64,000 nucleotides of DNA from Wyeomyia smithii (taxonomy: Eukaryota; Arthropoda; Insecta; Diptera; Culicidae): assembly GCF_029784165.1 (NCBI RefSeq), contig NC_073694.1, positions 42,079,006-42,143,005 on the forward strand, written 5' to 3'. This document shows, piece after piece, positions 55,301 through 64,000 of this stretch (the first letter of the stretch is position 1; every line of letters begins with the position of its first letter). The notes below the pieces were generated by a model. The model had not been told where the DNA came from and ran no database searches. It saw nothing but the letters and a program-made list of their open reading frames with translations. The translations under genes were made by a program, and so were the position numbers.

Positions 55301-56406
55301 AATATTTATAATTTGTGCATTCCGCGTCACAGTTATTCGCTCTTGTTTTCCCCACTCTTGGACAACTTTACAGCAGCCAAACACTTAAAAATTTTAACTA
55401 CCGTCTCGCTTGCGTCAAAACACTTGGCGTTGAAAAAACGTTTCTTCCGAAAGAAAACACGCAACGTGTGTGCCAACGCCAGCGGCGGCGCCACCCTCAC
55501 CCGTTCTGCTCGAGAAAAAAAACCATTTCACCCTCTTCGATTGTTTGACCCGCGTGCCGTTCGGGCCACACTATTTACATAACTTCTTCCTTGGCTGCCG
55601 CCAACCAGGAAGCACAAATCCTTGCAGTCAGCGGATAATCTGCTCAGCAACGACGAGTCACCGCCGGCGGCGGCGTCGTCCGCGATTCCGGGTGTCGTGT
55701 TTTCGTAGCAATTAATTTTTCCAGCCTAATTGAGATCTAGTGTGTGTGTGGGCTTTCCCAGACTGTGGGAAATGCGAGGGTGGCACTGTAAATATTTGCT
55801 TTTCGCACTCATCGGGCACTCTAGGCAGAGGGAGCGGAGGCGGTGGGTGTAAAACGGAAAGTCACGTGTGTCTCGCCGACTTATTTGTATGGTTTGTCTA
55901 GTGTTCAAATTGGTAATTGATATTCGAGCTGTGGAGGACGACGAAAAGAAAAACAAGGTAGAGTCCCGAGCCACATTCGGACTGGAAGTGAACCTTAAAA
56001 TTGAAACCTGATAGTTTTTCCGTTCCGGTGTCCTATGCTGTGCTGTGAGTGGGCTTCCCCGAGAGCTCGAGTGTTCGTTGCTGTCTGGCATTCGTTTGGC
56101 TTTGGTCGATCGATAAAAGGACTCTTGAGTTGTGCACTTTGGGTTCGATCGTGCAGGTCGATGGCCTTGTGGAATTCAAGTAATTCACACCTTTTTTTCG
56201 ATGCGTTGGTACACTGTTGATTGGTAATCTATCGTAGAAGTCAAAAAGGCCAATAAGTTTCAGTTTCAGATTTGTTTCATACATGTTAAGTATTTTAGAA
56301 AAAAAAAAATAGGCTACGATTTAGTTTTAATCAAATTGATGTACGGGTAAAAATCTTGGAATGTGTTTAATTTTTTCTTTTGTTTGCTTTTTTTCATAAT
56401 TTTCAG
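55301..56406. other. G+C-richer intronic island 6
   Basis: Composition rises again on approach to the homeodomain exon. CG-rich clusters near 55475-55510 and 55661-55690. No recognised domain in the frames here (55313-55582, 55470-55715, 55726-56091). The final 20 nt are a strong pyrimidine tract and acceptor. Confidence 0.4.
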
Positions 56407-56561
56407 GTGTTAATCCACGGAAGCAGCGACGAGAGCGGACCACCTTCACCCGTGCTCAGCTGGACGTCCTGGAGGGACTGTTTGGCAAGACGCGCTACCC
56501 GGATATTTTCATGCGCGAAGAGGTTGCAATCAAGATCAACCTGCCCGAATCACGAGTACAG
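56407..56561 (+). CDS. oc: orthodenticle/ocelliless (Otx), homeodomain exon (residues 62-113)
   Basis: Completes a Gly codon, then encodes VNPRKQRRERTTFTRAQLD..., RYPDIFMREEV and LPESRVQ, the first 46 residues of a paired-like homeodomain of Otx type. This domain binds TAATCC-like DNA. Visible features are the basic N-terminal arm (Arg5), Phe8, Leu16, Phe20 and Arg31. Two positions differ from fly Otd as I recall it: Gly for Ala at position 18 (LEGLF) and Ile for Leu at position 36 (EVAIKINL). The exon ends CGA GTA CAG at 56561 before GTTAGT, placing an intron between homeodomain positions 46 and 47, a position shared by Otx genes. Helix 3 with the diagnostic Lys50 lies on the next exon, outside the window. 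The 155-nt length keeps the frame from 42800. Confidence 0.97.
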
Positions 56562-57599
56562 GTTAGTAGCCCTCGAAAAAGTTTTTTTTATTTTTATTCA
56601 CAATTGCCGTCGGAGGATGCTTTTTTGAAGGCCGTTGGCGGTTTGTTTGTTGAAAAACAAAAACAAACTGGAAAAAGTTAGCGCGGAAAGTGCTGAAAGC
56701 CGCCTGTAGGCGGCAGTCGGTGAGAAAATTTCCTCCGGCAAACACGTGAAACGATGGACCGAACGCGTGTGATGTTGATTTAATTTTAATTTTTAATCAT
56801 TTTTTCCCGTTCTGGCCGGCGCCGGCGGCGTAGTGCTTGCAAATACCGAACAGGTTTTCGTGCGGCGGGGTGACAGAGTTTTCCATTTGCCTGCTCTCGA
56901 GTGAGTGGCTGGAGTGGGAGTCGGAAGTTTTTCCGAGAGGGTGAATAATAAAGTGATAATCGCGTGGATTTGTTATTCATGGGGAAAAGTACAGACGGAT
57001 GCGAGCTGAATCTGCTGTTACCGTACCGTTGGTGGAGTGAAGAAGGGCGCGAAAGATGCGGCGGTCGTAGACGAATCTTCGCCTGGCGCTGGCCGTTTGC
57101 GAGGTATCGAATTTCACCGTCGGTTGACGAGGAAAATTAAATTTCACGAACCGTTGGAGTTCGGTAATTGAATGCGCAAGTTTTCGGGTGCGGCGTATCG
57201 AAGTTTTGGGACGAATCTTGCAAAGTTTGAAGCAAGGGAGTTTCTGGTTGGCAAGGTTGAGTAGGAATGGTATTAAAAATTGATCATTGTTTTCTGAGAT
57301 GTTATCGTTTTAGAAACTGTCGCTTTGTGGTAAATTTTCTCAGTAAAAACTGAAGAGAGTGAATTTAACGAAAGTTTCCAATCAGTTTGATTAACTCTAG
57401 CTTTTGAAATTAGGTTTTTCGGCTTTGGGACGTTTTTCGTTGGTTTTAGAACAACAAATACCCAAACCACACTTGCATGGTTTCATAAATATTTCTCTCG
57501 GTTTTTGGAGACACTTTTTTTATACAGTTCCGACGTTATTGTTTTATGTGTAACAACAACATTCATTTTTCTACCACAACTATTCTGTTTTATGGTCTG

Positions 57600-57905
57600 G
57601 TCTGGTTCTTCACTAGCTTGATACGACTTGGTTTCATCACGGAGTTAAATTCTTCTCACGCTACTATAGGCAGTACCGAATTGGAATTCCTCTTGATGGT
57701 CTTCAAAATCTAATCACGCAGTTTTCGATCGAAAGTTCCACTCCGATGATAAGCTTGAGGCTTCTGAATCGTTGGCAATGTTTCCTCATACCGTTTGATA
57801 AGCAGTTTCAACTTTTTGCTATCCTAGATGCACACCACAATGTATTTTCCAAATGACTGTGTATAATTTTCTACCTTTTTTCGGCTTCCATGTTGTATAC
57901 AAAAT
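57600..57905 (-). pseudogene. Tc1-like transposase pseudogene 3, N-terminal part
   Basis: Minus-strand translation after removal of stops gives KIIHSHLENTLWCASRIAKK, LKLLIKRYEETLPTIQKPQA, YHRSGTFDRKLRD and ILKTIKRNSNSVLPIVA. This is the double helix-turn-helix DNA-binding region of IS630/Tc1-type transposases, which recognises the element's inverted repeats. Two stop codons and a small deletion break it. No catalytic domain follows on the minus strand before 57600. Confidence 0.7.
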
Positions 57906-58179
57906 ACAGCCGTTTAGCGGAATGTCAAAAATGTCACGAACTTCCAAATCCGTCCACCAGGAGCGTCACAATATAAGCAAAACTTTGTTCCAATTCAAAA
58001 TGAAGCAAGCTTTATTGTATCGCTTTTTTCTGTCTTTTAAGCTATTGTATTTTGAATTTCCTCGATTTTTTCGAATATACGGTTGAGGTTAAACCTTTCT
58101 GTAGAATCTTTCTTAATTTGCAGTGTGATTTTAGTTAAATCTGCTAAGTGTAATTATTTTGTTTCATTTTTCCACCGTG

Positions 58180-58510
58180 TGTGCTAAAAAACTGTAATGT
58201 TTTGCTCTGTGGCTTCGTTACTTATATTCAACTTTTCTTGTGGTAGCGGTGGGAAATCTCTTATTATGTTTGGTCTATTTTGTGCTGATTTAATTTCTTT
58301 GGGGTATTTTCTGTTGACTTCAAAATGCAAAGTCTTGTTGTAAGCCATATCTTCTCCTATTTTATTCTGTCTATTTCTCTCGGGGCAATCTTCATGAGAC
58401 ACTTTGTGACTTCCACCACAATTTACGCATTTGTAAAATGTTTGTCTTACACATTTTTTTTTGTTCTAAACCTTAGTTGCAGCATCCAATTTTTCGGGTT
58501 TTTCCTCTAA
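58180..58510 (-). pseudogene. LINE ORF1 (gag-like) fragment with zinc knuckle
   Basis: Read on the minus strand: CVRQTFYKCVNCGGSHKVSH then EDCPERNRQNKIGEDMAYN. The CVNCGGSHxxxxxxC pattern is the last zinc knuckle of jockey-type LINE ORF1 proteins, which coat the RNA. The following NKTLHFEVNRKYPKEIKSAQ and DFPPLPQEK fit the linker usual after it. The N-terminal part is broken by a stop near 58470. No endonuclease/RT ORF is attached. Confidence 0.72.
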
Positions 58511-58654
58511 CATTTACAGCAAACCTTTAGAGGAAACAATTTGCGCTCATATCATAAATTAATACTTCTTTAGCAGATGCTGCCCTTTCGCAAAAAAATT
58601 GATTGTATTCGTTGGTGTAAATTTTTCCGCTCTCAAAATGAATAATTTTTAATT

Positions 58655-58810
58655 TCTTTTTCAGCTGCACTCAGCAGGGCAATTTGATATTCAAAATTAG
58701 ATATGATGCTGATCGCAGCCTTTGTGCTGCCCCGACAGTGAGGTAATAAGGCCAACCGGCAAGCAATTTGCTTATATAAGACCGTTCGTCTGTCCCACAA
58801 TCTATCAAAA
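58655..58810 (+). repeat. Dispersed repeat E, copy 1
   Basis: CAGCTGCACTCAGCAGGGCA and CTGATCGCAGCCTTTGTGCT match 59345-59420 in order, offset about 0.69 kb. It continues with GCTTATATAAGACCGTTCGT, a TATA-box-like string also seen in altered form near 59650. No coding sequence identified. Confidence 0.5.
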
Positions 58811-59344
58811 GAATGTAGTTAGTCTAACCAGAAGCTTCGATTATAAAAAAGTGGTTTGAAATAGGTCCCGCCTTTTTGTCAAGTTTCGCATTCTCTCATC
58901 TACACTAGACGAAAGACTTCATGGATCGCATTTCATTATTGCAACCAGCGAAAAAAGACCTACGGTGCTCTCACACGCGCAACAATATAACCCGTATTGT
59001 GCTGCGGCTTCGAACGACAAGCGATTTCTTTTGCTCGCTGTTCCGTGTGCGGCATATTGCAATTATGCGGCTGGGGGACAAAAATTCTGTTCATGCTGAT
59101 TGGTGAATCAAGTTCAAATTTTTGCTGCTGTAGAGTCGAAGAAACCATTGTTAAAGCGTTCTAACATTTTAAATAAAGTGTAATACTTTGCAATTTTCTT
59201 GCAAAGAACCATTTGGGGGGCTATTAGCTATGAATTCACATACATCAAAATACGATAACATTGATTGAACAGAACGAAAAAGCATTTTATTTTCCAAAGT
59301 CTAACACTTGAGACCTTTGAAAAAACAAAAGAAGAATCTTCAAC

Positions 59345-59480
59345 TACTTGTTCAGCTGCTTTGAGAAGGGTAGTTTGCTGTTGGATATCCTGATCGCAAC
59401 CTTTGTGATGCTCCGACCGTGGGAAAATAAGGCACTCAGACAACACACACCGTAGAAGCTGTTTTCGCACTTAGTAAATT
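59345..59480 (+). repeat. Dispersed repeat E, copy 2
   Basis: CAGCTGCTTTGAGAAGGGTA and CTGATCGCAACCTTTGTGAT align with copy 1. Direct repeat; the right ends diverge. Confidence 0.5.
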
Positions 59481-59718
59481 GGTCGACCGCGGTAGATTTT
59501 AATTGCGAGGATTCAGCACAAAATGCTTGTTTGTGTTGTTGCCAAAATAAAGCAAAGCTTCATCGTGGGGAAGAAGACCGATGTCCTCAACCGGCAAATC
59601 GAAACATTTGCTGCTACCGCGCTGCTGCTGAGATATGTGACCAATCGGCAAGTGATTTGTTTAAGCCGAAAGCAAATTCGGAAAGCCAGCTGATACTAGC
59701 GCAACTCGCTACACTACT

Positions 59719-59749
59719 GCTAATATAGGACCACACGTCCTATATTAGC
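59719..59749. repeat. Perfect 13-bp hairpin
   Basis: GCTAATATAGGAC, loop CACAC, GTCCTATATTAGC. It lies in sequence related to repeat E. It is not the histone mRNA 3' stem-loop (no GGYYCTTTT core). Confidence 0.8.
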
Positions 59750-59879
59750 TTAAAGAGTGCTTTTCCGGCTAACTAGGTATACTATTCTGTCGACCTTTTT
59801 AGGGAAAGCCAGCAAGCGACCAATCAAGAGACGTAATTTTCGATCCAAAAAGGCTTGCTAATATTAATTAGTACAATAG

Positions 59880-60010
59880 TTTGCATAATTAAACAACATT
59901 TTTCCTACATTTGGGTGGATGCGTGTTTGATATTCCAATCGACTGCGACAAGAATGAAGGAAATCGGTTGAATACACCGACTTATAAGCATTTAAAAAGG
60001 ACAAAATGTC
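59880..60010 (+). repeat. Dispersed repeat F, copy 1
   Basis: CAATCGACTGCGACAAGAAT followed by GAAGGAAATCGGTTG and GACTTATAAGCATTTAAA matches 62690-62760. No coding sequence identified. Confidence 0.5.
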
Positions 60011-60469
60011 GTCCCCTTTCCGGTTATAGATTGCCTTATGTGGTGGGCTAAAAACAACGAAGTTCTGTATCGAAAGAGAAGGGGACCGACTGCTTCCTTA
60101 AACTTAACTACTGTAAATTCGAATTGTTCCGTGACTATTTTCGAGTTGATCAACTGTTCTTCGGCTCTACGTTTGGCATATTTAGCACTTACCCCTGCCA
60201 ACTGGCTTCATATCTTTTGATATTGAATAATATATTCCCTACTACCATAGGATATGACTGCCTTTTCGGGAATTTTAGTGTGCCGATTTCTGCTTCCGTA
60301 ATGTTCTTAGCGCACTTTAAATGTAGAGACTGAGTTGACTCCCTGGAGTTCTTGGTTTATTTGTCTTTTTGTTTGCAGTCATTAGCCAGTCAGTGTATCG
60401 TAAAACGGGGTGAATAGAAATAAATCTTCTGAGCTTGAGAAATGTCATTATTAAAACTCATTATGTGAA

Positions 60470-60530
60470 AAAAAGTGGGAGGTTGTTTCCAAGACACGAC
60501 CGCATAAATGGCGTAGAACTACGTACACTA
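60470..60530 (+). repeat. Dispersed repeat fragment (CACGACCGCATA)
   Basis: GTTTCCAAGACACGACCGCATAA-type block shared with 17055-17100. Both ends unknown. Confidence 0.45.
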
Positions 60531-60555
60531 TTAACAAATGCATTGAGTGTTTCAT

Positions 60556-60656
60556 TACCCTAGTAACAAAACTGGTTTTATCAAAGTTTTATAGCGCTTT
60601 TTTGGCTGTATTGAGCGCTATAAAACTTTGATAAAACCAATATTTTTACTTGGGTA
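60556..60656. mobile_element. Hairpin MITE (101 bp)
   Basis: Begins TACCCTAGTAACAAAACTGG and ends with CCAATATTTTTACTTGGGTA. The arms (GGTTTTATCAAAGTTTTATA then GCGCT) are inverted over about 42 bp with few mismatches around a short loop. TA at both edges suits a Tc1/mariner-type insertion. Confidence 0.8.
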
Positions 60657-61099
60657 TTCTGTATGGAAATGGAATTTTGTTGTACTTTGACCTAGTTCGT
60701 GTGCTGTACTGGGACGACAGTAGAGCATTTCTAGTTTTTATAGTGTATTGAAGAATTGCCGTAAGGTATTTATCAACCTTTTCACTTATGTTTCAGGGAA
60801 AACTCCCGGTTCGCAAATTTACGGGACAAATAGAAACAACGTATATTTTCGCACAAAACTAGTAGTTTTGAGAAATGCAATCATATTTTTTATGTAAATT
60901 GATGCCTGAGACATGTTTTGTACATTCTCAGCCCATCTTGGTCAGGGTTTACGAGCAAAAAGGTCCAAAAACGTACAATAAATCTGATCCACTACACCAA
61001 GCAAGCTGTAAAAATGGTTCGTATAAAAAGTCTCAGCTATCATTAGAACCACATCCAGCGGACAGCAAAACTATTAGCCAAAAACTTACTTTTTTTTAC
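60657..61099. other. AT-rich intronic spacer
   Basis: An 80-codon frame (60875-61117, +) has no recognised motif. Confidence 0.4.
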
Positions 61100-61354
61100 T
61101 TTAAAAGCAATAACTGAAAATTGTACCTTTTGTAACAAATTTGTTACTTGAAAACCAATAACAAACTCCTCAGTCAAGAAATAGTATGTGTTATTTCACA
61201 TATTTTGCACAAGTTACGAGATCGCAAACTTCACCACACACTTTTCACTTGTTTCTTTTAAAGCAAAAACGAAAACTTCTCCCTTTTGTAACAAATTTGT
61301 TTATTGAAAAGTAAAAACATCTCCAGTCACGAAAAACATCTCCAGTCACGACCA
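61100..61354 (+). repeat. Local tandem duplications
   Basis: CCTTTTGTAACAAATTTGTT with flanks occurs at about 61125 and again at 61283 (period near 160 bp). A shorter 19-bp unit, CATCTCCAGTCACGAAAAA, is duplicated at 61319-61354. Confidence 0.7.
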
Positions 61355-62619
61355 GGCTTCGGTCACGGTCGAACCACTTTTTACTGCGATAATCGTCTTC
61401 TTCTTCCCCTGACCCTAGCAAGGCTCGCTGTCTTAATACAGTCTTGAACAAACATGTCAAACGAGCACCGCCACCACGACGTTTTTTTCCTCAAACGTAT
61501 TTTGACATTTTCTCTAGAAATGAGAACTACGCACGTTGGGTGCGGATATTTCGGAAATTATTTTCATCATTGTGCCTGTAATAATATTTATCAACATAAA
61601 TACAACGAAGTAGACAGAAATAGGCCGAAACAACATCGCCAAACGAATAGCAGTGTGAATCTCTTTGATGCGCGAGTGTCGAATGACCACCCTTTTCTTT
61701 GTTCGAGAGGCGACGGTTGTTTTACATTCACGAGCGAAAGTCGACTGTGATGCACGATGAGGAAGCGAGATCAAATGAAAATGCTGACCGTTTCGAAGCC
61801 TGGTCATGACACAACACATACTACTGCATATTTTGAACATGTTACAAGTTTCTTACATCTCCAATTCCCGTGTGCGTGTACGTAACGTATACAGAATAGA
61901 AAAAAAAAATGGAAAGAGCTCTTTTTTTGTTCTTCGTTATACACTATACAAACGTTGATGATTACAAAGACTTCATCTGTAAACTGCGTTGAAGAAAAAC
62001 TCAAAAATTTGCTTTTTGCAATCGGTTGCCAGCCATGTTGAACACTCATCGCTTCGTGGAAACTCGATTGGACCTGTTTCATGATACCAAACTCGTGCTC
62101 ATCTAGAAAACCCGTATTCGCATTCCTGCCCTGCTCCGGGCATCCACACGATCGCAAGGTTTACGTTGATTGTGGATTGTCATTTTCTGATGATACGAGA
62201 TGATTTCAGTTTTCTTGTCTCTGTTCTCCACTCCGCACACACCACAAGCACGCAAACAAGATATAACAATAATAACAGATACTACCGACATACTCAGAAC
62301 GATTACCAGTGAAAGTAAACACAACGCGCCAAATTCGAACAGAAATAACCCTTTCCCGGCCTTATAAAATGAACTTCAAACTCTCATTACATATCAATTA
62401 TATGCACAATTGACATAGACTGCAATACATATCAAAGATCAATCTTTTCTCTAACCATACTGAATAGTTTTATCGTGCAAATTTTCAAGTAAATTTGTTA
62501 AACTTGAATCAAAGTTTGAATGTCAGGTGATGTCATATGTGTCCGCCGGTTGGCGTACGAAACGCTGCGAACGAATGAGTCGCTTGCTCAGCCTTGCTGC
62601 GCCAAAATCAACTGCTCTA
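61355..62619. other. Intronic DNA, no gene recognised
   Basis: Frames on both strands (61454-61750, 61514-61840, 61804-62157) have no recognisable domain. Hydrophobic stretches such as that at 62103-62324 (-) are not convincing without a gene context. Confidence 0.4.
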
Positions 62620-62770
62620 CATTTTTCAATAGTACAATAGGTAACATGACAAAATCACAATTTTCTGCATTTTGGTGAACGCATAGCTAATTTTTCAATC
62701 GATTGCTGTAAGAATGAAAAAAATCCGTAGGAAACTGACTGAGTTATAAGCATTCGAGAGGCGTCGTTGT
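62620..62770 (+). repeat. Dispersed repeat F, copy 2
   Basis: AATAGTACAATAGGTAACAT, CAATCGATTGCTGTAAGAAT and GAGTTATAAGCATTCGAGAG align with 59870-60000. Confidence 0.5.
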
Positions 62771-62924
62771 ATGGAAAAAAATAAACTTGGTAGTACAAAG
62801 CCAGAACCAAGTTTTTTTTGTTTCATTCGATGCCCCATTGTATTGCATTTCAAAACAAAATTTTGATTTATTTGCTGCGTGATGCTTGACATGAATTGAC
62901 AAAAACATCAACAACCCGAAAGAA

Positions 62925-63095
62925 ATGGATCCAGATTCGAGTTCTACCAGCACAAAGTGCTACTGGACGCCGTGTCTAGATGGAGTACCGTGTCTATACG
63001 AAGAAGATCCTGAATCGGTAGAAATTCCTTTGAATCTTTCCGTTCCTAACTCTGTTAGGACTTATCCATACTTTGAGATGAAATACATGAAGTAA
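62925..63095 (+). CDS. Candidate 56-residue reading frame, unknown
   Basis: Starts at an ATG in good context (AGAAATGG) and ends at TAA. The predicted peptide begins MDPDSSSTSTKCYWTPCLDG and is acidic in the middle (LYEEDPESVEIPL). Four cysteines are not in any pattern I recognise, and there is no signal peptide. I do not recognise the family. It lies in the otd intron beside repeat F, so it may be chance or part of a decayed transposon. Confidence 0.15.
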   Translation: MDPDSSSTSTKCYWTPCLDGVPCLYEEDPESVEIPLNLSVPNSVRTYPYFEMKYMK

Positions 63096-64000
63096 CAAAC
63101 TGAAAATTTCAGCTATTCAAACACTTTTTAACGTTTTTTTGCATCAATGAAAATGATGAAATATGCAACATTTTTTAAATAAAAGAATGAATCATTTAGT
63201 ACCATTTTTCAAGATGGTATTTACACCCTCTGCCCATGTTTTGAAGGTTTTATATTCGTTCTAGACATTACAGTATTTTTGGTACTCTGCAAATTATAAC
63301 GGAGAAGGATATTCACCCCGTTTAACGGTATCTACCTTACCTTTTTCCTTCGCTTTTATTTTTTCTAGATTTCAGGAACTGGTATCACATTCGTTTTACC
63401 TTCCTCACTAAATTTGTTCCATTTGACAATTGCTTCTTCCTCTGTCATGTTATCGATTAGATTCCATTATCATTTCCTTGTGAGGATCATCATCCTCCTC
63501 GTCAATGGCCATTTTTCACCTTGTATATAACTGCTCAATAACTGTTTTCGCAATATCAAAATTCTGTTGTCTAACCTTAACGAAAGGAAAACAAATAAAT
63601 GTAATATCGTACGTAGACTATTATTAGCTAAATTTTCAATCAGATTTTGTTATTAACACTCTATGCACAGCTTTAAATTCATCAACTAGAAAAACACGTG
63701 GTTTGAACTGCGTGATTTTTTTATTTTTCCCCCGTTCCTGCAATTGATAATAACTTCACTTCCATCAATTCAAGTCTACTTGGATTGCGTTCACTATCGG
63801 TCGCTAGTGCCGTTGATTTCGCATGTCGGCTAGCATCATTCTGTTCAGAATTTGTTCTGTCATTTGCATTCGTTAGCAGAGATGCTAGTGGTGCAGACAT
63901 GTTTCCGCTTTGAAATCTGATTGTGATTGTGTTTTGGAAAGAATCGAGAGGAAATCTATTGAAATAAAGTCTGTATGATATTGGCATGACTCTTCAGAGT
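63096..64000. other. Intronic DNA at the window edge
   Basis: The minus frame 63721-63987 (88 codons, possibly from the internal Met at about 63900) is Ser/Asn/Thr-rich with no known domain. Another minus-strand stretch near 63390-63530 is acidic (DEEDDDPHKEM, then TEEEAIVKWNKF) but broken. These may be remains of one unidentified mobile element. Confidence 0.35.

Larger units (their letters stand above)
42801..56406 (+). other. oc: otd intron between N-terminal and homeodomain exons (13.6 kb)
   Basis: Opens GTAAAT and closes with a long pyrimidine tract and TTTTCAG at 56406. The junction restores GGT GTT AAT CCA CGG (Gly-Val-Asn-Pro-Arg), matching the conserved GMWGVNxRKQRR sequence. The intron is loaded with repeats listed separately between 43.2 and 54.4 kb, with G+C-richer ends. 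No exon-like coding sequence was found inside. Confidence 0.9.
56562..64000 (+). other. oc: otd intron after the homeodomain exon, open at the window end
   Basis: Starts GTTAGT. The sequence for the rest of the homeodomain (VWFKNRRAKCRQQ) was searched by eye in the forward frames to 64000 and not found, so the intron is longer than 7.4 kb. The first 0.7 kb is G+C-richer; the rest is AT-rich with the repeats listed below. Confidence 0.85.

Noticed and set aside
57593..57612. Possible otd third exon (GTCTGGTTC resembles the VWF codons)
   Set aside because: The next codons do not give KNRRAK. No match to the rest of the homeodomain anywhere to 64000.
59521..59728. Possible histone-like frame near repeat E
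   Set aside because: A few residues recall histone tails, but no ordered block aligns with any core histone, unlike the clear H2A match at 37625.
59992..60201. 69-codon minus frame (AGVSAKYAKRRAEEQL...)
   Set aside because: Charged and protein-like, but no family recognised. It lies next to repeat F and has no splice context; possibly transposon debris.
1..64000. CRISPR array, prokaryotic operon or phage features
   Set aside because: The sequence is eukaryotic, with spliced coding exons and SINE/LINE/MITE repeats. No regularly spaced identical repeats were found.

Overview
The window is insect DNA, most likely from a culicine mosquito (Aedes/Culex lineage). It carries part of one recognisable developmental gene on the + strand: orthodenticle/ocelliless (otd/oc, the Otx family). 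Two consecutive coding exons are visible, 42617-42800 (N-terminus) and 56407-56561 (first 46 residues of the homeodomain). They splice in phase across a 13.6 kb intron. The third part of the gene, starting at homeodomain residue 47 (VWFKNRRAK...), is not in the remaining 7.4 kb and must lie beyond position 64000. The mosquito assignment rests on the repeats: a twin tRNA-box SINE resembling Culex Twin, a second tRNA-derived SINE family, and several MITE types I associate with mosquito genomes. This is recognition from memory, not a database search.

Layout. Positions 1-42495 hold no recognised coding exon and are upstream of, or intronic to, otd. They alternate between AT-rich stretches packed with decayed transposons and G+C-richer, repeat-poor islands (about 6.0-8.6, 11.0-13.3, 19.6-22.9, 30.5-33.9 and 40.9-47.3 kb). 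The last of these contains the first coding exon, and a further island (55.3-57.3 kb) surrounds the homeodomain exon. The islands are the best places to look for otd enhancers and non-coding 5' exons. I could not assign a promoter.

Mobile DNA makes up most of what can be named. It includes a mariner pseudogene (13.9-14.4 kb), three Tc1-like transposase remnants (15.9, 47.7 and 57.6 kb), four fragments of non-LTR reverse transcriptase (18.2, 26.6, 28.0 and 39.3 kb), a zinc-knuckle ORF1 remnant (58.2 kb), three tRNA-derived SINE families, and several terminal-inverted-repeat elements. Among the latter are a 120-bp palindromic MITE present twice, a TTAA-flanked element containing a second nested element, and a TA-flanked element of about 0.95 kb present twice. 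A diverged but still open histone H2A-like reading frame lies at 37.6 kb.

No complete protein-coding gene, RNA gene, CRISPR array or novel multi-gene system is supported. The most useful leads are a 9-nt tandem splice donor at the end of the first coding exon, a stop-free glutamine-containing stretch upstream of the assumed start codon, inverted SINE pairs that could fold into long hairpins in the transcript, and the G+C-rich islands.
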